A stretch of 64,000 nucleotides of DNA from Aquatica leii (Eukaryota; Arthropoda; Insecta; Coleoptera; Lampyridae): the NCBI GenBank assembly GCA_035610365.1, contig CM069432.1:105667529-105731528 (forward strand). Direction: 5' to 3'. The position numbers were made by a program, and so were the translations under genes. Shown here one piece after another: positions 1 through 11,654 of this stretch. The notes under the pieces were generated by a model, which was not told the DNA's origin, did not search any database, and saw only the letters and a program-made list of their open reading frames with translations. The stretch's first letter is position 1; the number at the start of each line of letters is the position of its first letter.

Positions 1-1464
1 GTTTTATGATTAATAAAATAGAACATGGTTTAAAAAATGCAAGTTTAGTGTCAAGGTTATTTGTACTAACAAGTTCTTTATCGTTTGATGACTGCAAAAA
101 ACATTAAGCATCAAATTAAAATCATAATCTGGAGTATTTTTTATTTAACTTAAAATGCAATCATGCAAACGTCATTACTCGTTATTAAAATTCTGAATAA
201 CTACAAAAATACCTATCCGTAAATAAAAAAAAATAAAATTAATTACTAATCTCTAAAACGAACGCACTTACTCTATGAGTTTAAAATCGCGAAAACTTAT
301 CTACCACACTATAATCTGAGTAAAACTAGTAAATTAAACAAAAAGTAACGTCTAACAAAAAATTACAGAAAAATTAAACAAACAAACGAGGATATGATAA
401 CAACTTCACATCCAAATAAAAACAAAATTGACAAAACAAGAAATTATAAGTATTACTGCATCAACTTATTTTGTGTGAGTGCAATAAAACCTGTACCGTT
501 AGCAAAACAGCCATTATCACTTTCAGATACGGTTGGTACAAGCTGTTTACTATTAACGTATCTTCAAGACCTGTGTCACAGGCTACTTGTATTCGGTTGA
601 ACCCGACGTATTTAAAAATTTACTCCACATTTTATATTTGACGAATAATTTATTAACATGTATTTTTCTGTAAACAAGTTTTCAATAAGATGGTTAATAC
701 GTTAAGCGCTTAGTTTTTTTGATAATATTTTGCTCGCAAATAGGGTAAACTTGTTTACACGATAAACATAAATTTAAACTAATGTAGCAAAAGTTTTTGT
801 GTTTTTATATAAGTTTAAGTTTTGTTAAAAGTTATTCTATTATAAAAGTAAAGTATGTCTTTTATCAAAATTAAGTTGTAATCGATTAAAACATCTTACT
901 TTTTATTAATTTGGTTTGTCTAAAACTGGCATAAAATTTAAAATATTTATATATTTAATACATATTTTATATCATAATGGCATTGTTTATTTTAATTAAA
1001 AATATATTTTTGTTGTTTTGATCTTAGGTTTAAATTCATTAGCCACAAAATGTATAGAATAAACTTAAATTAACACATGTATGTTTTGATTCTTGTTATT
1101 GCAACCAAGTTGGAACTTACTGAATTCCTCTAAAACTAGTGTAATAACATATAAAGTAAAACAATTTGTACTTGTATCTTTCTTTGGACTATATAAGTTT
1201 TATTCCCAGAACACTGCTGTTACCGGTCATTATGAACGGAAATCTTAACGTAATTAGGCTTTTGAATTTTAAAAGGAGTGCAATTTAATTATATATATAA
1301 TGTAACTTTTTGTCGTACGTCAACAATTAGTACTTATATGTGCAAGCGTACGGTTTTGATAAAATTTAAAAAAAGTTAGTTTTATGAGCTAAATCTATAG
1401 GTACTGTTTGCTTTAGTTACCCAAATATAGAACAAGTTCTTTGCATTGGAAGCTGTGTTTTATT
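1..1464. other. AT-rich non-coding stretch
   Basis: I see no gene here. The short open frames have no recognisable motif and the composition is very AT-rich. The only structured piece is the copy at about 1221-1270 of a repeat that recurs at 2190-2238, on the other side of the piggyBac-like relic. Confidence 0.6.
1221..1270 (+). repeat. Direct repeat, left copy, beside piggyBac-like relic
   Basis: This stretch starts TACCGGTCATTATGAACGGA and ends TTTTGAATTTT. It resembles 2190-2238 in the same orientation (TACCGGTCATTTTGACCGGA, ending GATTGAATTTT). The core ACCGGTCATTTTGACCGG is nearly self-complementary. GGTCA/TGACC-type repeats near the ends are familiar from piggyBac-like elements (family knowledge). 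I infer that the two copies are subterminal repeats or duplicated ends of the decayed element between them. Confidence 0.5.
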
Positions 1465-2024
1465 CCTGGTGAAAATATTACTATTAATGGACAGTTCTTT
1501 CTCACCAAAACAAGATGTCGATTTACTCAATACATGGCAAATAGAACAGACAAATTTGGTATAAAATTGTGGTAAGCTGTATACACTAAAGCAAAATACG
1601 TTTTCAATGGTTTTCCATATTTAGTATGTTTATTTAGTCTGAGTATGTTTTGCTGAAACTGCTAAAACTTTATGTTAAAAAAGGAAAGATTGTTACAACT
1701 GATAATTTTTTTTAATATATTAGATCTTGCTCCAATAAATGCCTTTGCTATATATAAAAAAATTACCGGACTGAAAATTACAAACAAAATTGCATATTGA
1801 ACATAACTGCAAAGATAGCTGCTAGTTATAGAAGTCAAAGACAGAATGTACTTGAAAAAAAAACCAAAGAAAAGATGTAAACATTAAATAGGCAACTAGA
1901 ATCAAAGAAAAGGTGTACACGTCAAAATAAATATTGTGAAACAAAACTAACAACGTTTGTGATGTAAAATTTACATTTGTGGAAAATATAGTAATAAAGC
2001 ATTTCGCTGTTTGAATTGTGTATA
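1465..2024 (+). pseudogene. Decayed piggyBac-like transposase (central and C-terminal parts)
   Basis: Reading from 1465 gives PGENITINGQFF, then RCRFTQYMANRTDKFGIK and KYVFNGFPYL. This is the order of the piggyBac DDE domain, in which a short acidic motif is followed by a conserved R-C-x-F-x-Q-Y-M-x-N-K-x-x-K-x-G-I-K block. Near 1690 a GKIVTTDNFF stretch matches the family's T-D-N-F-F motif. Further on, LDLAPINAFAIYKKITG and a terminal cysteine-bearing stretch (CGKYSNKAFRCLNC, about 1975-2020) fit the C-terminal part of the family. Stops (for example at about 1571) and frame changes interrupt it, the N-terminal third is absent, and the part between the TDNFF block and the C-terminus is shortened. 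It is non-functional. The family call rests on motif order; no search was run. Confidence 0.72.
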
Positions 2025-2189
2025 GCTTCTAATGTTCTAATTAGGTACATTTTTAATAGTAATTTAGCACGTTTGTTATCATAATTTCTAATTTTTTGTC
2101 TTACGATAACACAATTAGAATGTTTTGATTACAAACTGACATTTCAATTTCCATATCAAGAAATAGCTTAAATAACAGTGTTTTTTTAA

Positions 2190-2238
2190 TACCGGTCATT
2201 TTGACCGGATTTTGCGGTTTTAGGTAGATTGAATTTTC
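2190..2238 (+). repeat. Direct repeat, right copy, beside piggyBac-like relic
   Basis: This is the partner of 1221-1270, in the same orientation and about 970 bp away. It lies just beyond the C-terminal end of the piggyBac-like relic, which is where a subterminal repeat would sit. Confidence 0.5.
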
Positions 2239-2349
2239 AGAGGTTCTACTGTTAAAAAACAGCATTGTAAAACTTTCAAAAGATTTAGCAAAACAAATAG
2301 GGGAAAGTGTTCTAGCTTGGGACGCAAATAAATTACAACAAAACAAATA

Positions 2350-4080
2350 TTTTTGCCATCTGTGATCACAAATGCAAAATTTTTAGATATAAATTCAAGA
2401 ACTCTAACACAGTCATAGATCTTCAGTTGGCAACACGATTGCTAGCCATAAACGGTAAATCGGAAATATTTTGCGTTTTTAATAAGTTAATTGATTTTGT
2501 GGAAACTGAATCAGGTGTGTAGATACTTACTTTTGTTCCGTTTTTAATGGTAACATCAAAAATAAGTAATTCTTAACTCTCAAAAGTATATCAGAAAAGT
2601 GCAACTACGGTGTATAACTTTTATTTCGGGACACGATTTTGCATGTACTTTTGGACTGTACCAAGGTACATGTAAGTACATTTTTGAGTAAATTATTATT
2701 AAAAATTTCTTTTGGTTTGCTTTTATTGCAGCAACATGCCACCAAGTAAAACCGGCAAAAAAAGAGGAACTGTTAGTGCCTAGTAAACACAAAATTGATA
2801 CTGTTTAGTAACAGTTTCAAAACAAAAAATTTATAAATCACTTTTGTTTCAAACATAAAAGAAACCTAAGTGCAATAAAATAGCTACAAGTCCATCGCCG
2901 TTTCACTTATTTCATTCAGTATAGCTTTGGTATTTTAAATTCAAACCTGTTGCAAAATAAATGCATTTGATTTACGTTTTAAAAGCTTCGTTCTTGAACT
3001 GATACTAAATGATCAATAACTATATGATTTTCTTGTTTCAATAATAAACAAAAACAATTCTTTCAATAATATAATAATACGTTTTTTAATATACACGTTT
3101 CAAATTTTATTGTACAATAACTATTTTTAAATACAATATCACATTGAGTTTCAGTAAATTTAGGTTTTCCAAACAACCAGATTGTTTATCAATTCATTTT
3201 TACATATTGCAACTTTCTTTGATGTGATGAAGCCTCGAAAGCTGTTACTGTTGGGTAGCAACTTTTAACCGCATCTGTAACATAGAAATAAATATTTCAT
3301 TTATATACATAATCATAGAGTTACAAAAAATTAATTACATTACACAAACTTAATATAAATATCATTTTAACAATCAGAAGAAAGTTAGAAAAACACTGTG
3401 AATACCTTTAGCTGTACATAACCGTATAGAATACTTGAAGAATTGAACTGTAATTGATGACACTGGAACTTTAATTAATCCTAAAGTATCATCAGATGTA
3501 CGCAATAATCTACCTTAACGCTATCATGTGTGTTAATTTACATTCTTTTTTATACAAATTTAAACATGATACATAAAGAAGAGAAATGATAATAATATTG
3601 ATTACATTTATGGATTATAATAAAGTGTCTCGACTTACCGTTTATTGTTTCATTTCGTAATTGTACACACAGCATCACTTATCAAACTACAACCAAACAA
3701 GTGAAAAGACATCAATTTGCAGCGCAAGCGTTCACGACAGTAATCAAAAGTTTAGCAACGACTAATGCTGACTAATCCCAAAGTATTCGTTTTTACTAAA
3801 AGGATTCCACTGTTTTGAAAATAATTCCATCTTATTTAATCGATCTTTAACCAACTTTAGTCATTCAAAAAGTATTCGGTTTTAATAAATCAATTTTTAA
3901 ACGATTGCTGATTTATTGGAAAGAAATTGCAAGTACTGAAACGATTTAAAAATGATTGCGAAAAATCGGAACTTTTTCAATGTATTTACTGTCAATTACA
4001 TGTAAATGAAATAAAAATGAAACTAAGACAAAACAACGTAATGAAACAATAGTTTTAATTTAGTGACTGTAACAGTTTGA
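2350..4080. other. AT-rich non-coding stretch
   Basis: I see no gene, RNA gene or clear repeat here. The short open frames show no motif or periodicity suggesting coding. Confidence 0.55.
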
Positions 4081-4127
4081 ATCTGTGTTTACTGGGTAGA
4101 GATGGTATTCGAGAAGCAGTATATGGT

Positions 4128-4135
4128 GCTTTAGC
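4128..4135 (+). repeat. Target site duplication, left copy (GCTTTAGC)
   Basis: The 8-bp sequence GCTTTAGC directly precedes the hAT end and is repeated exactly at 5358-5365. Eight bases is the size expected for hAT insertions. Confidence 0.95.
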
Positions 4136-5357
4136 CAGAGCTGGGCAAGTTACTTTGTAAAAGTAGTTAACTACTAACTAAAGTTACTACTTTTTAAAAG
4201 TAGTGTAAGTTACTAACTACTAACTATCGTAAATCGAAAAGTAGATACTTTACTAACTACTCAATAATTGTATTCTAAAATATAAGTTATTTTTTTCAAC
4301 TACTTGTAGAAAAAGTAGTTCTGAGACGATTTATGTTGTACCACTTTCAGTCATATAAACATAAGTACCTATATAGACCACAATATAAATACTGAATTAT
4401 TATTACATTAAAGAAGTAAATCAATCACGCTCACACAATAACAGTATTACAATTTTAAGGTAAGCACTATTATTCTATTATCATGTATATCTATTTTATT
4501 ACAAATTCTCAAAAACAAAATTAATAAAATAAACCTTTAAAAAAACAGAACTTAAAGTAATAAACTTATTGTGCTATTCAATATTCATTTCCTTTTCACC
4601 AAAGTAATTTTTTAGAAAGAGCATCAGCCAATGCATTTCTTTTGAGCGAATTTATGAGTGAAAAACAAAAATAATTGCTCGACAGCAGCTGATGAAGATA
4701 AAATTGTACTATATCTAATGAACATTTTTTAAAAAATCTTATAATCATCTGACATAGATATATGAATTCTGTTATCTTCCAGGTGTTTCAACAATTCCAG
4801 TTCTATTCTTCTACTTTTGTGAGCACGTTCATTCTCAGTATTAGAAAAAATGTGTAACTTTTTAGACAAACCAGGTTCATCAAAATCAAAAAAACCTTCA
4901 TTTTGTTGAAGTAATACTTTGTTTACGTTTAGATCAGTGGCATTTAACATTTCGAAACAAATTAGGTTTGCTACATTTATATTTTTTTTTGAATAGTCTT
5001 TACATCCGTTTATTTCTGCGTTACAGTTCATGACTTGAAGGACACGTTTTAACCTGCGAAACTGCAATGCAAGCTGAATAATTGTAGCCATTGCATGTAA
5101 TGGAAGCCGCTAATAAAGTAGTTTAATTACTAGTAAAGTAGTTAAGCTATTAACAAAGTAGTTTAACTATTTTTGTAGTTAAAATAAGGTAGCTAACTAC
5201 TTTTTAAATACGATTACACGAAAAAAGTAATTTATTCCAACTACAGTTACATTATTAAATTAAAGTAACTTGAATATATAGAATACAACTATCGTCAACA
5301 ATAAAGTAGTTAGATTAGTAGCTTAACTACTTTGTAGTTAACTACTGCCCAGCTCTG
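4136..5357 (-). mobile_element. hAT-type DNA transposon, internally shortened copy
   Basis: The element is 1,222 bp. It begins CAGAGCTGGGC and ends GCCCAGCTCTG (11-bp perfect terminal inverted repeats), and is flanked by exact 8-bp duplications. The subterminal regions on both sides are filled with repeats of AGTAGTTAACTAC-like words, which in hAT elements are typical transposase-binding clusters (family knowledge). The interior carries only the C-terminal part of a hAT transposase on the minus strand, so this copy is non-autonomous. It sits inside the pogo-like transposase gene and therefore inserted after that gene. The flanking pogo reading frame joins without loss if one duplication copy is removed, so the pogo gene was split cleanly. 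Confidence 0.92.
4570..5091 (-). pseudogene. hAT transposase C-terminal fragment
   Basis: A 120-codon open stretch (5091 to 4729, minus strand) contains an acidic linker (EGFFDFDEPGLSKK) and ELELLKHLEDNRIH. Beyond its stop, at about 4667-4705, the strand encodes LSSSAAVEQLF, the hAT dimerisation signature (S-S-A-x-x-E-R-x-F-S). A degraded K-R-x-x-L-x-D-x-x-x-x-K-L-type tail follows. The catalytic RNase H-fold core with its first two acidic residues is missing from this copy; only the last ~170 residues of a protein usually 500-700 residues long are represented. It is interrupted by a stop at 4729-4731 and by further stops in the tail. The function is dead here, though the ends could in principle have been mobilised by a related transposase. 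Confidence 0.8.
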
Positions 5358-5365
5358 GCTTTAGC
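5358..5365 (+). repeat. Target site duplication, right copy (GCTTTAGC)
   Basis: Exact match to 4128-4135, directly after the hAT terminus. Confidence 0.95.
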
Positions 5366-7014
5366 TAATCATGTAATCTGCAGAGAAGCAACTAAGCTAC
5401 ATAATATCAGTAAATCAACCCTTGCTCGTCATATCAAATTACACAGCGAATCTGGAAATCAAACTTTTAAATACTCCACAAAAAATGCTGTAAAAAAATA
5501 TTTACAGAAGAAGAGGAGCAGTATCTAGTGGAATATTAAGAATTTTCAGCTAAGCTTAATTATGGTTTAAATAAACAAGAAATACGCGTATTAGCTTACC
5601 AACATGCAAATTCAAATAGTAAAGAAACTCCTGATAAATAAAAAAAAGAAGTAAGCAGGCAGAGAGTGGCTTCAGTGGTTTATAAAACGGAATACAAGGT
5701 TATCATTGAGAGAACCAAAGCCAAACAGTCTATCTTGATGAAATTTTTTTGAAACTTAAAGATTGTCAACAAAAACACAAATTTACACCAAATAACATAT
5801 ACAACGTTGAAAAAATTAATAATACAACTGTTCATGTTTCACCGCGTATCATTGCTCCCAAAGGAATAAAAGAACTTGGGTGCATAACTTCTGGCAAACG
5901 TGGTATCAATATAACTATGATTGTTGGTACTAGTGTTGTAGAAAACCACGTACTACCAGTGCTAATTTATTCTCACGTCTATTTAAACCTGTTGAATGGG
6001 GTTTCCCAAAATTGCAAACCCGTCAGGTTCGTCCAACAAAGCAAAATTCCTTGAGTACATGCAACATTCCATCGAACATGTTAAGTTAAGTAAAGAGAAC
6101 TTGGTCTTGTTAGTATTTGACAACAATGGCAGTCATTGATTCTATTGATTGATCTGGCAAAATCCTATAGTATGGTATTACTTACATTCCCACCTCATAA
6201 TTCCCATAATTCGCAACCACTAGACCAAACAGTTTTTGTTCCTTATAAAACTCACTAAAACCAAACTGCTAAAAAATTGATGCTTCGAAAACTAGTAAAA
6301 CTTGAGGTTTTCTATAATTAATTCTTGATTACTCTTGTAACAGACCAACCAAACCCTGACGCAGAAACGCTAGCGCACAAAAGCTACCTAATATGAATAA
6401 ACCTGGACTCATCCAATCAATCTCAAAATATCCTAAAGAAAACGAATAATATTGTAAGCCCCCAAATGCAAAGACCGTATTCAAAAGCAGCACCAAGAAG
6501 AACTACAAGAGACAGAAAAAAAGTGAGTTAAAAATAGACTTTTTTAGAAAACAATCTAAAAAATCTAAAACCAAAGGTTCAAAAATAATCAGAAAAATGT
6601 TACAAAAAGCAAGTTCTGACAAAAACAATATTGAAATACCAACGCAGGATTCTAGTATCGACGATGACAATTATTTGGAAAAAATAATTGAGGAAGGAAA
6701 TATAGAAATGGAAACGGAGAGAGAAATAGATAATCGACTTGGCGGGGTTACTGCCCTGCCCCTAAATACTTCAATATTGGAAGAAGACAATGTTCCAAGG
6801 TACAATTAATACTGTTTTAAGGTACAAGACTCTGTTGGACTTTGGAACAATTACCACCTGTCAATAGGCAAGGTATCAATAGCCAAGTATTACATCTAAC
6901 TTTATCAAAAATTATCCTAATAAGTAAAGAAACAACTAGATTTTACAGTGTTTACAGTCTTCGTTCAAATTGGTAAATGTTGAAAAAAAATTTAATTAAA
7001 CTATGTCTTAAAAT

Positions 7015-8158
7015 GTTTTGTAATTGGGTTTTTGGTGTTACCGATTACTTTAGAGGGTAAAGTGAAGGCACTAAATGTGTTAGTCGTTCCAGAGGTTTCA
7101 CAATCTTTGATTTTAGGGATTGACTCTTATCTCTGTCATAGGTATCCATGAACTTTTTTCCAAGTTTCATCTGACATCAGATGAACAAACTCTACGAACT
7201 TTAGTGATTGATAAATACATCTTTTCTCAAGTTACGGGTCTAAGGTGAACGAACTTAGTCGAACATCATATTCGAACTACGGCTGAACCAATTAGGCAAC
7301 AGTACTATCCACTATCTCCTACCATACTACAAGTAGTCAATCAAGACGCGATGTTAGACCTAGGTGTAGTAAAACCTTCAAACAGTCCTTGGGTTAGTCC
7401 CATTGTACTCGTTAAGAAAAAAGACTACCGGTTTTGCGTAGACTTCCGTAAAGTAAACACGGTTACTCAAAAAGATCTCTTATGTGTCTGCTATTCTTGA
7501 TTGTCTCAAATGTGCTAAATATTTGTCTAGCTTAAATATTCGTTTGGCGTACTGGCAAATTCCTCTTCCTGTTAATTCAAAACTGATTATTGCTTTTACT
7601 ATTCCGAATCGGGAACTTTTTCAGTTGACTCGGATGCCGTTCGGATTACACAATTCACCTGCTACGTTCTAACGACTCATAGATCGGATATTGAGTCTGG
7701 AATTAGAAGCTTTTTGCTTCCCTTATTTCGACCATACTATTATCGCTACATGTACATATTTTTTCACTAGTGTTACAACGTCTTGGTACGGCTGGTCATA
7801 CGCTTAGTAGAAACAAGTGCTATTTCGATCGACCAAAACTAAAGTATCTGGGTTATGTATGTTACGAGAAACTCAGGTTTCTTGAGTTGATCCGTCAAGA
7901 ATAAATTGTTACGCTGGTCTTCTTGTAACAAAACAAAGCAACGACTAGCACAGCTTCTTCGGAGAGGGATCGCAGGCTTTGTTATGTGTGATTATAACGT
8001 GAATCTAAAAAAAAAGCGCCAAAACGATGAAAAATTAAATCCAGGAGATACCGTCTAACTCTACCCGTAGCAGGAAAAGAATAAATAACACCAAAGAAGT
8101 AATAACACCGAATATATATATTTATGATATCACAGAAGATGAAGAAGGTATATAAATG
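7015..8158 (+). mobile_element. Old Gypsy-type LTR retrotransposon fossil (pol fragment)
   Basis: The plus strand carries a decayed pol. A retropepsin-like end (about 7060-7140, with a LILGIDSYL motif) is followed by the start of reverse transcriptase (about 7370-7680, with SPWVSPIVLVKKKDYRFCVD and RMPFGLHNSPATF, typical of Gypsy RT). There are traces of later RT sequence to about 7870, and an integrase-tail-like KLNPGDTV just before the Tc1-like element that abuts it at 8159. No LTRs were recognised. It is a broken, internally shortened, old fossil with many breaks. Gag and most of integrase are not visible. Confidence 0.75.
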
Positions 8159-8160
8159 TA
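8159..8160 (+). repeat. TA target duplication, left
   Basis: TA precedes the CAGTCAATAAATT terminus. The matching TA is at 11653-11654, the duplication expected for Tc1/mariner insertions. Confidence 0.8.
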
Positions 8161-9765
8161 CAGTCAATAAATTAAAAATCGAGACACTACCTGCGTCCGA
8201 ATACAAGAATTTAGTTGTTTAAATGGGGTTTAACCCTATCAATTACAGACCCCAAATAATTTCAGGTAAACTATTTATTGTCCATACTTTGTAATCTGCT
8301 AGTTGTTTTTACTAAAGAATGATTTTATCGTTTACGTTTGCAATGCACTGCTTTTGGCGGTTACATTTTTAAAGAAATTTAAATTTGGAAATGCATAATC
8401 AAATTGGTTAGTAGTTTAAGCTTGATTATTAAGATAAACAACTAAAAGACTATAGCAGATTTAAGAAAAGCACAGCATTATTATTAACATATATAATAAT
8501 TAATAGATAATCCACAATTTTTTTAAAAGCAATTACTTCATTACATCAGCATATCATTGCTTAAATACCTACTAATGCTAAATCGTTGAAGACGAAACGG
8601 GTTATTGAATTGTTACGATCATTTTATTTGTTCTGATTGACTTGTGGTCATTCAATTTAGATCGAATAAATCAAATATCAGAAAACAATTAGTTTCCCTA
8701 TAAATTAGACAAACCGTTAAAATGTAAAGTAATCGTATTCAACAAAAAATTGTCTACCAATATTTGTTTTCTTAAATGTAGCAAGTTATTATATTCAATA
8801 CGGTAATTTTTTACAGACATTTTTAACTACAAGTGATCATGAATTAATATTTTTTTCTAAAAGTGCAAGGACACGCTTTGTCTGCAACAATATAGCACCA
8901 GTAGGTATTTAGGAAATGATATTCGCTAATTAACTTTTGTGTAAGAATTTCTTAAACACAAGAATCATATATATCATTAAATTTCTTTTTTAGTTGTTTA
9001 AGTTAATTGTCAAATTTAATTTATAAACTAACAAAATTCCAAGATTAAAATAAATCCAACTATTTAGAAAACGTAACAAAAAGTATACAAAGGTCATTAA
9101 AAGTAACAAAAGAATCCTGAAAATACCGGAAATGTATTTATTGTGATGATAATTATATATTGTATAAACATTTCTTAACTCATGGTATTTGGGAATATTG
9201 ATTTAAATCAACTAAAATTTAGTCTACTAGTTATGCACGTTTTCACACTCAATTATAATGTATAATAAATTCCAGAATTTCTTAAAATCGCAATCAAAAC
9301 AATTTGTCTTTAAAAAAAATAGCATTACAAATTTACAATTAAGTAAGAAATCTTTTTTGGTTATTATTTTGTCACAAGGTAATCTTAAATTCTGACTGTG
9401 TTATAATACCTAAATGTTATGCAATAAACTGATACTCATATTCGTTAATGAAGCGTTTATTATACTAAAATATTGTATAACCATATGGAGCATAAAACTA
9501 ATAACGATATAAACTTCTTTGTTTTGAATACATTCCTTTAACCGCCTGGGTATGGATGCTATCAAGTGATTTAACTATTCCACACCACTTGTCTCCCAAG
9601 CAATTTTAATTGCTCCAACTAATTCATTGCGATTTTTCGGTATGAAGATGGGACCTTGTTGTTCTTAAAGATATGCACCATGCACTTTGCTTGTTAGGGC
9701 AACACATTTATGTTATTTTTTGTAACCAACGACGAACCATCGTGGATGCGTCTATAGGCACATTG
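8161..9765 (+). repeat. Left arm of the Tc1-like long inverted repeat
   Basis: This arm pairs with 10068-11652 in reverse complement. The inner edge ends ...TCTATAGGCACATTG and the partner begins CAATGTGCCTATAGA. Its inner part (about 9500-9765) contains, on the minus strand, a second copy of the transposase C-terminal coding stretch. The rest is AT-rich and non-coding. Confidence 0.9.
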
Positions 9766-9772
9766 AGGAAAT

Positions 9773-10343
9773 CGTTATGAGGCCAATCATGTTAGAGAAA
9801 CTAAACGTAGTGGCTACTTTTCTGTCAATGTGTGGGGTTGGATTAGCTCGAGAGGTCGAGAGGTCGAGGTATTTGTTGGATCATCGATGGTCGACTAAAT
9901 TCTCACGGTTATTTGAATATATTGCGGGATGTTATAGAGCCGTCTGTCGAAATTGTATATCCAGACAGAAATTATGTATTTCAACAAATAAGTTTTCTGT
10001 TATATATCATAAACTTAATTTTTCTTGATTTGACACAATGGTTTTGACACTTTTTTTGTTACAAGGGCAATGTGCCTATAGACGCATCCACGATGGTTCG
10101 TCGTTGGTTACAAAAAATAACCTAAATGTGTTGCCCTAACAAGCAAAGTGCATGGTGCATATCTCTAAGAACAACAAGGTCCCATCTTCATACCGAAAAA
10201 TCGCAATGAATTAGTTGGAGCGATTGAAATTGCTTGGGAGACAAGTGGTGTGGAATAGTTAAATCACTTGATAGCATCCATACCCAGGCGGTTAAAGGAA
10301 TGTATTCAAAACAAAGAAGTTTATATCGTTATTAGTTTTATGC
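9773..10343 (+). pseudogene. Tc1-type transposase, C-terminal half, broken
   Basis: From 9773 the frame reads RYEANHVRETKRSGYFSVN then VWGWISSRG, the Tc1-family block around the V-W-G-x-(I/F)-S-x-x-G motif that precedes the second catalytic aspartate. In the right arm NVPIDASTMVRRWLQKIT (from about 10069) corresponds to the D-N-x-P-x-H...W-L region, and a later stretch reads RNELVGAIEIAWE then LNHLIASIPRRLKECIQN, the usual Tc1 C-terminal helices with the S-(M/I)-P-x-R-(L/C) motif. Stops (for example the TAA at about 9892) and shifts interrupt it, and the D-L-N-P-I-E segment with the last catalytic acid is lost. The N-terminal DNA-binding domains are absent. The gene crosses from the unique spacer into the inverted repeat, so its last third exists twice in the element. 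Confidence 0.82.
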
Positions 10344-11652
10344 TCCATATGGTTATACAATATTTTAGTATAATAAACGCTTCATTAACGAATATGAGTA
10401 TCAGTTGATTGCATAACATTTAGGTATTATAACACAGTCAGAATTTAAGATTACATTGTGACAAAATAATAATCAAAAAAGATTTCTTACTTAATTGTAA
10501 ATTTGTAATGCTATTTTTTTTAAAGACAAATTGTTTTGATTGCGATTTTAAGAAATTCTGGAATTTATTATACATTATAACTGAGTGTGAAAACGTGCAT
10601 AACTAGTAGACTAAATTTTAGTTGATTTAAATCAATATTCCCAAATACCATGAGTTAAGAAATGTTTATACAATATATAATTATCATCACAATAAATACA
10701 TTTCCGGTATTTTCACGATTCTTTTGTTACTTTTAATACTTTTTGTTACGTTTTCTAAATAGTTGGATTTATTTTAATCTTGGAATTTTGTTGGTCTATA
10801 AATTAAATTTGACAATTAACTTAAATAAGTAAAAAATAAATTTAATGATTCTTGTGTTTAAGAAATTCTTACACAAAAGCTAATTAGCGAATATCATTTC
10901 CTAAATACCTACTGGTGCTATATTGTTGCAGACAAAGCGTGTCCTTGCACGTTTAGAAAAAAATATTAATTCATGATCACGTGTAGTTAAAAATGTCTGT
11001 AAAAAATTACCGTATTGAATATAATAATTTGCTACATTTAAGAAAACAAACATTGGTAGACGATTTTTTGTTGAATACGATTACTTTACATTTTAACGGT
11101 TTGTCTAATTTATAAGGAAACTAATAGTTTTCTGCTATTTGATTTATTCGATCTAAATTGAATGACAAAAAGTCAATCAGAACAAATAAAATTATCGTAA
11201 CAATTCAATAACCCGTTTCGTCTTCAACGATTTAGCATTAGTAGGTATTTAAGCAATGATATGCTGATGCAATGAAGTAATTGCTTTTAAAAAAATTGTG
11301 GATTATCTATTAATTATTATTTCTGTTAATAATAATGCTGTGCTTTTTTTAAATCAACTATAGTCTTTTAGTTGTTTATCTTAATAATCAAGCTTAAACT
11401 ACTAACCAATTTGATTATGCATTTCCAAATTTAAATTTCTTTAAAAATGTAACCGCCAAAAGCAGTGCAATGCAAACGTAAACGATAAAATCATTCTTTA
11501 GTAAAAACAACTAGCAGATTGCAAAGTATGGACAATAAATAGTTTACCTGAAACTATTTGGGGTCTGTAATTGATAGGGTTAAACCCTATTTAAACAACT
11601 AAATTCTTGTATTCGGATGCAGGTAGTGTCTCGATTTTTAATTTATTGACTG
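10068..11652 (+). repeat. Right arm of the Tc1-like long inverted repeat
   Basis: Reverse-complement partner of 8161-9765. After the transposase tail (ending around 10343) about 1.3 kb of AT-rich sequence with no recognisable gene runs to the terminus. Confidence 0.9.
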
Positions 11653-11654
11653 TA
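11653..11654 (+). repeat. TA target duplication, right
   Basis: TA directly follows the terminal ...TTATTGACTG and mirrors 8159-8160. Confidence 0.8.

Larger units (their letters stand above)
4090..6809 (+). pseudogene. Decayed pogo/Tigger-like transposase (DDE_1 / CENP-B-type), split by a hAT insertion
   Basis: The coding sense starts near 4090 with a helix-turn-helix region that runs up to and beyond the hAT element. On the right side it reads NHVICREATKLHNISKSTL followed by ARHIKLH, the pogo pattern of A-x-K-x-(Y/H)-x-I-(S/P)-x-S-T-L-x-R-H. A second DNA-binding part (EEEQYLVEY-like, near 5510) follows. The DDE core reads NNIYNVEKINNTTVHVSPR then IIAPKGIKELGCITSGKRG, equivalent to the family's N-x-D-E-T-G and A-P-K-G-x-K-x-x-G segments. 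TFPPHNSHNSQPLDQTVF (about 6185-6240) is the L-P-P-H-x-S-H-x-L-Q-P-L-D motif. A charged C-terminal tail with SPQMQRPYSKAAPRR ends at 6809. There are many stops and shifts, and the first catalytic acid position reads E-K instead of D-E. It is clearly inactive. I did not find the element's terminal repeats. Confidence 0.8.
8161..11652 (+). mobile_element. Tc1-like element with very long (~1.6 kb) terminal inverted repeats
   Basis: The element is 3,492 bp. It begins CAGTCAATAAATT and ends with the exact complement AATTTATTGACTG, flanked by TA on both sides. The arms 8161-9765 and 10068-11652 are inverted copies over about 1.6 kb with only scattered differences, separated by a 302-bp unique spacer. 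The spacer and the start of the right arm encode a Tc1-type transposase fragment on the plus strand, and the left arm holds an inverted copy of the same 3' coding portion. Tc1/mariner elements normally have inverted repeats of about 30-500 bp, so arms that include transposase sequence suggest a rearrangement, for instance inverted duplication of a 3' half. It lies between a Gypsy fossil and a BEL fossil. It is probably inactive, since the transposase is broken and lacks its 5' half. Confidence 0.88.
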
